Both the position numbers and the translations under genes were made by a program. A stretch of 64,000 nucleotides of DNA, taken from contig JAWZYV010012523.1 in the NCBI GenBank assembly GCA_038373885.1, positions 62,001-126,000 on the forward strand. The letters are read 5' to 3'. Below are positions 58,614 to 64,000 of the stretch, in pieces. Position 1 is the stretch's first letter. The number at the start of each line of letters is the position of its first letter. The notes below the pieces were generated by a model. It was not told the DNA's origin and ran no database searches. It worked only from the letters and a program-made list of their open reading frames with translations. The DNA comes from Cheiracanthium punctorium (lineage: Eukaryota > Arthropoda > Arachnida > Araneae > Cheiracanthiidae).

Positions 58614-60034
58614 ATTTATCCATCAGATATTTTAATCAAGTTTATTCCATAGACTAAAGCTCTTCAAATTAGATGTTTTGCAATTTTTTTTAAATAAATC
58701 TCTATAGCTTCATAATCATAATTATTACATACTCGGTTTGCGGAAAAGTAATTTAACTAGATTAAATTACATATAATAAAAGATAATGTTAATTTAATTA
58801 TTTGTAATTGCTGTCGTCAATCTTAAGCGTAACTATTTCTCTATTTCTTTCTTTTAACTAGTATTTAAATATTTTTACGTTTTTTACAGTAGCCAATAAG
58901 TAAAGCTTAAGAGTAATAGTAATAAACACATTACAGTACATTTTCCGAGCTATTCGTAAATCTTTTCTCAAATTCGTTTCTACCATTAAATAGCTAAACT
59001 CCCTATTTGGAGCTTAAGCAATAGCTATTAAATTGAAAGTTGACAATAAAAGTTATAATTTCAGTATTAGGGATAATCTTAATGCGGCCAGTTCTGTGCT
59101 CACTTTTTTCCCCCCAAAACATAATCCCCGAAGTAGAAAGATCTTTATATTGCGTTTTTCTCCACTCTTAAAACGAAGTCGACATTTTTCTTTTTCTCCT
59201 CCCTTAATGGGTTCTTGATCAATGATTCATTCTCAAGACTAAATTAACATTTCAGAAGCTATCTTAAAAAAAAGTAGAAACCGCAAGAGTTGCTTTTTAT
59301 TTACTTATTTATTTACTTTTGAGTTAATCTTTTTGTCTGGAATTATTATTGTGCAAAAACTATGATGGAGACATAAAGCTTTACTTATCTTCCTTGTTTT
59401 TTTTTTACTTTCTGATTTAAATTATTTACGAGTTTATGAATTTCTATAGAATAAATCCCCATAGGAAATTAGCGACAGCATGGAAAAGGAAACCTAAGCT
59501 TACTTACGTCACATTACACTTGAGCAAAAGAAATATAAATAGTATGTTAATATTGAATTAAAAGCAACGCTTTTATAATTTATGATTTCATCGTTACACT
59601 ACCATAACTTTAATTTAAACCTCGGGCAAATAGAAATTACTTTTTATCAGCTAAACAATGAATTTTTAAATGTAGCGCTTTTACTAGTGTTGGAACGCTT
59701 CTGTTTCGATTTTATCCAGGAAAAAGGAAAAAAAGACTCTTCCCGGTATTATTCCCAAACAATGAAAGAGCTCTTCTGACTTTCGAAACATAATGAAAGC
59801 CACACCGTTCGTTCGTGCGATTGGCTAATTTAAAAATCAGAAAATTCTTCTTTTCTCTGACATTTTTTTTTCATTTTTAAATTCAGGAAATTCCTGTATT
59901 AGGGTGTAAATTTCAAAAGCTGTCATAATTTAAACGTTTCGTCAATTTTTTCGTTTTCTACTCGTTCGAAAAACCTTCTCGAAGTTACCCAGATTTTGTT
60001 TCATGGTTGCCTTCAATCGGGACCATCCTGATTC
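58613..60034. other. Unassigned AT-rich sequence
   Basis: No feature recognised on either strand. Confidence 0.4.
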
Positions 60035-60180
60035 TGCATTCATGATTCTGCATGGCCTGCTTGTGCATTCCGATGAGTCATCCACAGAGGCCTACGGATG
60101 CTCACTTATTGGTTCCAGCACTTAGATACGTCACTTAATGGCCGAATCTAACCAATGAGGAAACGTCCGTAGATTATTTT
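60035..60180. repeat. Small foldback with GC-richer core
   Basis: CTACGGATGCTCACTTATTG (about 60092) and, inverted, CTACGGACGTTTCCTCATTG (ending about 60175) pair over about 23 bases around a 38-base loop. GATTCTGCAT is directly repeated just upstream (60030-60052). Function unknown. Confidence 0.45.
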
Positions 60181-61109
60181 TGATTTCATCGCTTCAACAA
60201 TGCACCTTATCTACTAGTTTTTAAGAATTTGAAAGAAAATTGAAAATAATGTTTTTCAAATACTGCTTCTTTTTTTGAGGAGGAAAAAAAAAACTTTAAG
60301 CAACACTTCCGTTATTACGAACACTGCGTGAATTGGTGAGAAAGAAAGAGCAATTTTTCCCCTCTACCGAGAATACACGTTTTTTCTCAAATCTGCACTC
60401 AAATAAAGCCTTCTTAGTGAATAGGTTTAAAACTTTCCTTCGCCTGTAAAGGTTATTTAATAGATAAAAGATATGGCACCTGGTTTTTCAGATAGGATTA
60501 TTTTCGTTCACCTTGATTATTAAATCTAACCATGCACTAGAGCAGTGAAAATCAAAATGCTAGGAGAGAAGGGTAAGAAGAAGAAGAAAAAAAAAAAAAC
60601 TAGTACAAATGTGGAGGCCATCTTTGTGGGAATACTTGCTTCAATCATATTTTCAAAGCACGTCTTTTGAAAATTGTTTAGGATAGCGAAAAAGTTTGCT
60701 TTCAAAATAATAGGAATGCGAAGTGTGGATGTTTGTTGTAACTTCTTGTTTTCCCGTGGTTATTGTTGTGTTTGTTTATATCTCATTACTGTCTGTGCTC
60801 TTTGGTTTCTCTAAAAACAATCTAGAATTTTTCTCTGTGTGCAATAAAAACTTCACGCTTTGAGAAATATTTCGATGTTTAGAAAACAAATTCGATATCA
60901 TCTCCATAGAAAAGTAAGCTCTTGCTCAAATATTTCCTTTTGAAGCATTTTCTTTAATTACCAAAAGTTGTTTTTCCATTTGGAAAATGCATCGAGTTAG
61001 CTTGCTTAGTTTTCAACAAAATGGAAAAATGAACTTGTCCATCTTTATTTGCATATCATTACTCATATTACTTCACTGGTTGTTTTGTTTGTTTAATATC
61101 TCATTAATG
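60181..61109. other. Unassigned AT-rich sequence
   Basis: No feature recognised. Confidence 0.4.
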
Positions 61110-61117
61110 GCTGTAAA

Positions 61118-61265
61118 GGGGCCGGTGGCTTGGAGTTTAAGGGTTGCCCTACTCCACGCCAATCGCCTAAGCGTACAGTCGTGGGTTCGATTCCCGATAA
61201 ACCCCCTAGCTGTTTGCGTTCGTCCAAATACTGTGCTATAAAAATATGTAATTTGAAGCAAATAA
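61118..61265 (+). mobile_element. tRNA-derived SINE (tRNA-Leu/Ser-like head)
   Basis: GGGGCCGGTGGCTTGGAG carries an A-box-like core (61126-61137), and a perfect B box GGTTCGATTCC lies at 61184-61194. The long spacing between them suggests a variable-arm (Leu/Ser) tRNA ancestor. The acceptor stem pairs only partly (GGG/CCC), so it is not a functional tRNA. An A-rich tail follows. Confidence 0.6.
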
Positions 61266-61670
61266 AGAACTTTTAAATAGGAACAACATCGATAACTGCT
61301 AACAATGCCGAAGATCTCGACATCATTTCTGAATCAGTTATCAAGTACTGGCAGTAACTTCTGGTTTCTCTAAAAGCAATATGATATTTTTGTCTGTCTG
61401 CAATAAAAACATTTCGTCCTCAGAAACATTCATATTTTTTGCAAATAAAGTCGATTTCATCTCACGGGAAAAAAATTATTTCTTAAAATATTTCTGATTA
61501 AAATTTCGAAAAAAATTTCAAAAGCTGTTTCATATTTCCAAAAATAAATCAAATCAATGTGCTTGTTGTTCATATACAAAGAGCTTTTCTTTCTTTTTTA
61601 ATCAAAATGTTTTTCGGATGAATATTTTTTGATTAAAAATTTCTGTATTCTATTTTTGGGGAAATTATAC

Positions 61671-61731
61671 ACCGGTAACTCTACCGGTAACTCGTCCCTT
61701 ATGAGTTTACCGGTATGATGAGTTTACCGGG
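61671..61731. repeat. Double inverted ACCGGTAACTC array
   Basis: Two direct copies of ACCGGTAACTC are followed, after CGTCCCTTAT, by two copies of GAGTTTACCGG, the near reverse complement. The whole forms a stem with alternative pairings. Confidence 0.85.
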
Positions 61732-61837
61732 AGAGGTACGATGGTTTATTCTTGGCCAGTTCTTCCAGCTCGAGTCCTTGAAGATGTTTCATCTTCAACT
61801 TATGAAATGTGCAGCTGATCTGTAGTCAATTAAACTG
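61732..61837. other. Unassigned spacer
   Basis: Between the palindromic array and the LINE relic; possibly the LINE 3' UTR. Confidence 0.35.
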
Positions 61838-62700
61838 CACGAGGCTTAGTCGACAAGAGTGGCTTTCTTTGCTAACTCTTCCGTAGCCTCGTTACCTTAA
61901 ATCTGACAGTGGGATAAATCTAAGGAGAACTATATTCTTGAACCTTAGCGACTCCCAAAGAAGGAGTCGACATTCCGTAATGCTACTGGAAGTAAATATT
62001 TGGGCAACATTAGCAATTGCTAGAATGGCGGCCTGAGTGTCGGAGAGAGTTACAGTCTGATCAAAATCGTCACGACGTGATGGCAAGAACAGTAAGGAGT
62101 CGCTAATTTCCCTTCACCGTTAAAATACTCAGTGGAACAATTTTTCAGATGGGTAACGGGTATGAATTCTCCCCTTAGCAATGAAAACAGGACTGAATAG
62201 CAATTCTACGACTTCAGAACAGGCTGAGTAAGGTTCAGGTGGTACAGAATACCAATAAATTCTAAAGTTAGCTGGCCGTAGCAAGAATTTCGGGATGAAA
62301 TTGCGATCACAGATGTTTCTCTCTTTACGTACGCATTGGAGGAAACCATCCTGTGTCTTCGTGGATCCGGGACAGAGGAGGTTCATATCTCACCTCAACC
62401 TGATGCGTGGTGTAACCTAATGAACTTTTCGTATAATATTAAGGCAGCACTTAGAATATGCTTTTTCATACAGAGTTCGTCGGTACAGAGGAGCACTGCA
62501 GTAGCCGGAGATGGAATTACTCCTCCGGTGATAAGATATAGAGCTTGGTTTTGAATTCGGTCAATCCTTTCAACAAGCTTAGAGACAGTAATAAAGGGAG
62601 CACAACAATAGTTTATAAAAGGTTTCAATAAAATTTTATAGATGGTGAGCAAAGTAGACTTGCCACAGCACCATCTAGACCCTGTCAGGCGTTTAATAAT
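61838..62700 (-). pseudogene. LINE relic: end of reverse transcriptase plus RNase H
   Basis: On the minus strand from about 62660, LTIYKILLKPFINYCCAPF and IDRIQNQALYLITGGVI match the segment after the RT palm in I/Jockey/R1-type LINEs (Y..L..P...YG, LD.IQN.ALR.ITG). ELCMKKHILSAALILYEKF continues it. Further on, TVTLSDTQAAILAIANVAQI (about 62050) resembles the helix of an RNase H domain, and GNEATEELAKKATLV (about 61850-61900) matches its GNE.AD.LAK ending. Frameshifts and stops separate the parts. This coding order (RT then RNase H) suggests an I-type clade, but the clade is not certain. Confidence 0.7.
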
Positions 62701-64000
62701 AGAAAAATAAGGACTTTTGCTTTAAGTTTTCGATATATGATTTTCACAAGAGACGGTGATCAAAAATTACCTCCCAGTATTTTGTGTTTCCACTAAAAAA
62801 AGTAATCTTCATTGACTGTTTTAAGTACACATAGGGTTACTGTGGTAAAAGTAGAATAAGTTATGCCAAATTTAAAAATATATATTTATACCTATAAAAA
62901 GTATCTTTGAAACAAATATGTTTTTGCATTTAATTAAAAATATATAAATAAATAAATGAAAGCCTGCAAGATCTAAATAAGATATTCCCGGATGATACTT
63001 TGCATTTTTACTGCAGTAAAAAATATTTTTAATAAAAGAATTGCTGAAAATTTTTATAAATAAATAAATATTTTTAAAGACGCATTTCTTTCCAAGAGCA
63101 TCCAAATATTATTTATTTGAATTTTCTCATTTTTATTCTACAAGGTTTTAGTAATTATATGCTTTTCTAGGAAGTTAAAACATAAAATTTTGTAATGAAT
63201 CTCATAAATATAGAACTGGTTTAATCAGGAACATAATATATTTAGTTTTCCGTAAACATTCGTGGAACAAAAGTAAGCACGTTAAAATTTGATGACTTTT
63301 ATAAAGGCTATTTCTTAGTGTTTAAGGTATCTGTTATGGTTTTAAAAAATCCATAAACTAAAATATTCACATTTTATGATTTCTTTAGTTAATGTATTAA
63401 GTTAATAATTTACAAAATTTAAAGAAGAGAAATATAGTCTAAAAAATGACTTAGGACCGCTGTTTTATAATGCAAAGCTGCATTTTTTAATAATGTGTGT
63501 CAACATCAATGCGAAAAAAAAAAGCATAGTGTGACACGAGTTAAATTAAATTTTATGAACAAAGTCTATCCAAATTATGATCAATTAGTACCAATTATGA
63601 TAAATATTAATTTCTAATATTTTCTATAAAATATCCTGTTTGTTTTTGCACTTATAATAAAATGTTAAATAATCTGTTATTTATGTAAAACGTTTAGTGC
63701 GTACATATGACATCCCTTTTACGATAAACTGTGTATGAAGTATATTTAACGAGAAGCAAAAAAACTTTTTGAATTAAATAAAATTTTCCTTCTGGCTTAA
63801 GACATGTTTCGATGTTCATTAAAATTAATAAACCAGTTTTAATTTTCATTATTTAAAACAATAAATACCCACAAGATTTTAGAAAACGAGTATTTTAAAC
63901 ACATTCCGAGATTTTGATCTTATGTAACAAACTTTTGACTAACATAAGTCTCATGACAGCTGCATTTCTGATTCTTAAATGGAAGCATGCATATAATCAC
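62701..64000. other. Unassigned AT-rich sequence
   Basis: Very AT-rich; no gene, RNA or repeat identity recognised. Confidence 0.45.

Noticed and set aside
61118..61205. Possible functional tRNA gene
   Set aside because: The B box is perfect, but the acceptor stem pairs only at three to four positions and the T stem has a mismatch; a SINE head fits better.

Overview
This window looks like intergenic, repeat-rich DNA from an arthropod nuclear genome. A spider is my best guess. That rests on the mix of repeats (MULE with SWIM finger, several Tc1/mariner families, hAT MITEs, RTE-type LINE tails, tRNA-derived SINEs), strong AT richness, spliceosomal introns in the MULE gene and long (TA)n tracts; the species is inference. 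I found no host protein gene, rRNA or CRISPR. Nearly everything I can name is a transposable element or a broken piece of one.

Layout. 0.2-1.1 kb: short TIR element (family G). 1.9-2.7 kb: RTE-like LINE tail and a SINE. 3.4-10.4 kb: a MULE transposase gene on the minus strand (C2H2 exon, FLYWCH-like exon, catalytic exon, SWIM exon). It is broken by a Tc-like insertion in the SWIM motif, an unclassified insertion (family C) in the FLYWCH-like exon, a hAT-type MITE in an intron, and four frameshifts that all lie in A-runs. 10.7-12.2 kb: SINE-like pieces. 13.7-22.8 kb: a large hairpin, five same-strand copies of an unnamed repeat (R2), a SINE, an RTE-like tail with tandem units, and a second family-G element holding a tandem array. 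23.5-28.7 kb: two inverted-repeat structures, a mariner-like element with long TIRs, a (TA)n tract and a hAT MITE. 30.9-32.3 kb: a structurally complete Tc1-type transposon with an open 346-codon transposase, the only intact protein gene here. 34.9-43.8 kb: a hAT MITE with a perfect 8-bp duplication, a foldback, two copies of a TA-target MITE with CTCF-like motifs, an LTR-like repeat and a second family-C element. 45.5-64 kb: transposase relics, a poly(A)-tailed retro-insert, an inverted LTR-like copy, a tiny family-C MITE, a SINE and a LINE relic with RT/RNase H remnants.

The genes do not form a pathway. The record is one of successive insertions. Two insertions into the MULE can be read to the base, because removing one copy of the target dinucleotide restores the transposase reading frame. 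The least familiar signals are family C (CCC...AGCA termini, AT target, element-specific subterminal motif arrays), family G with its internal array, the R2 cluster, and two long near-perfect hairpins.
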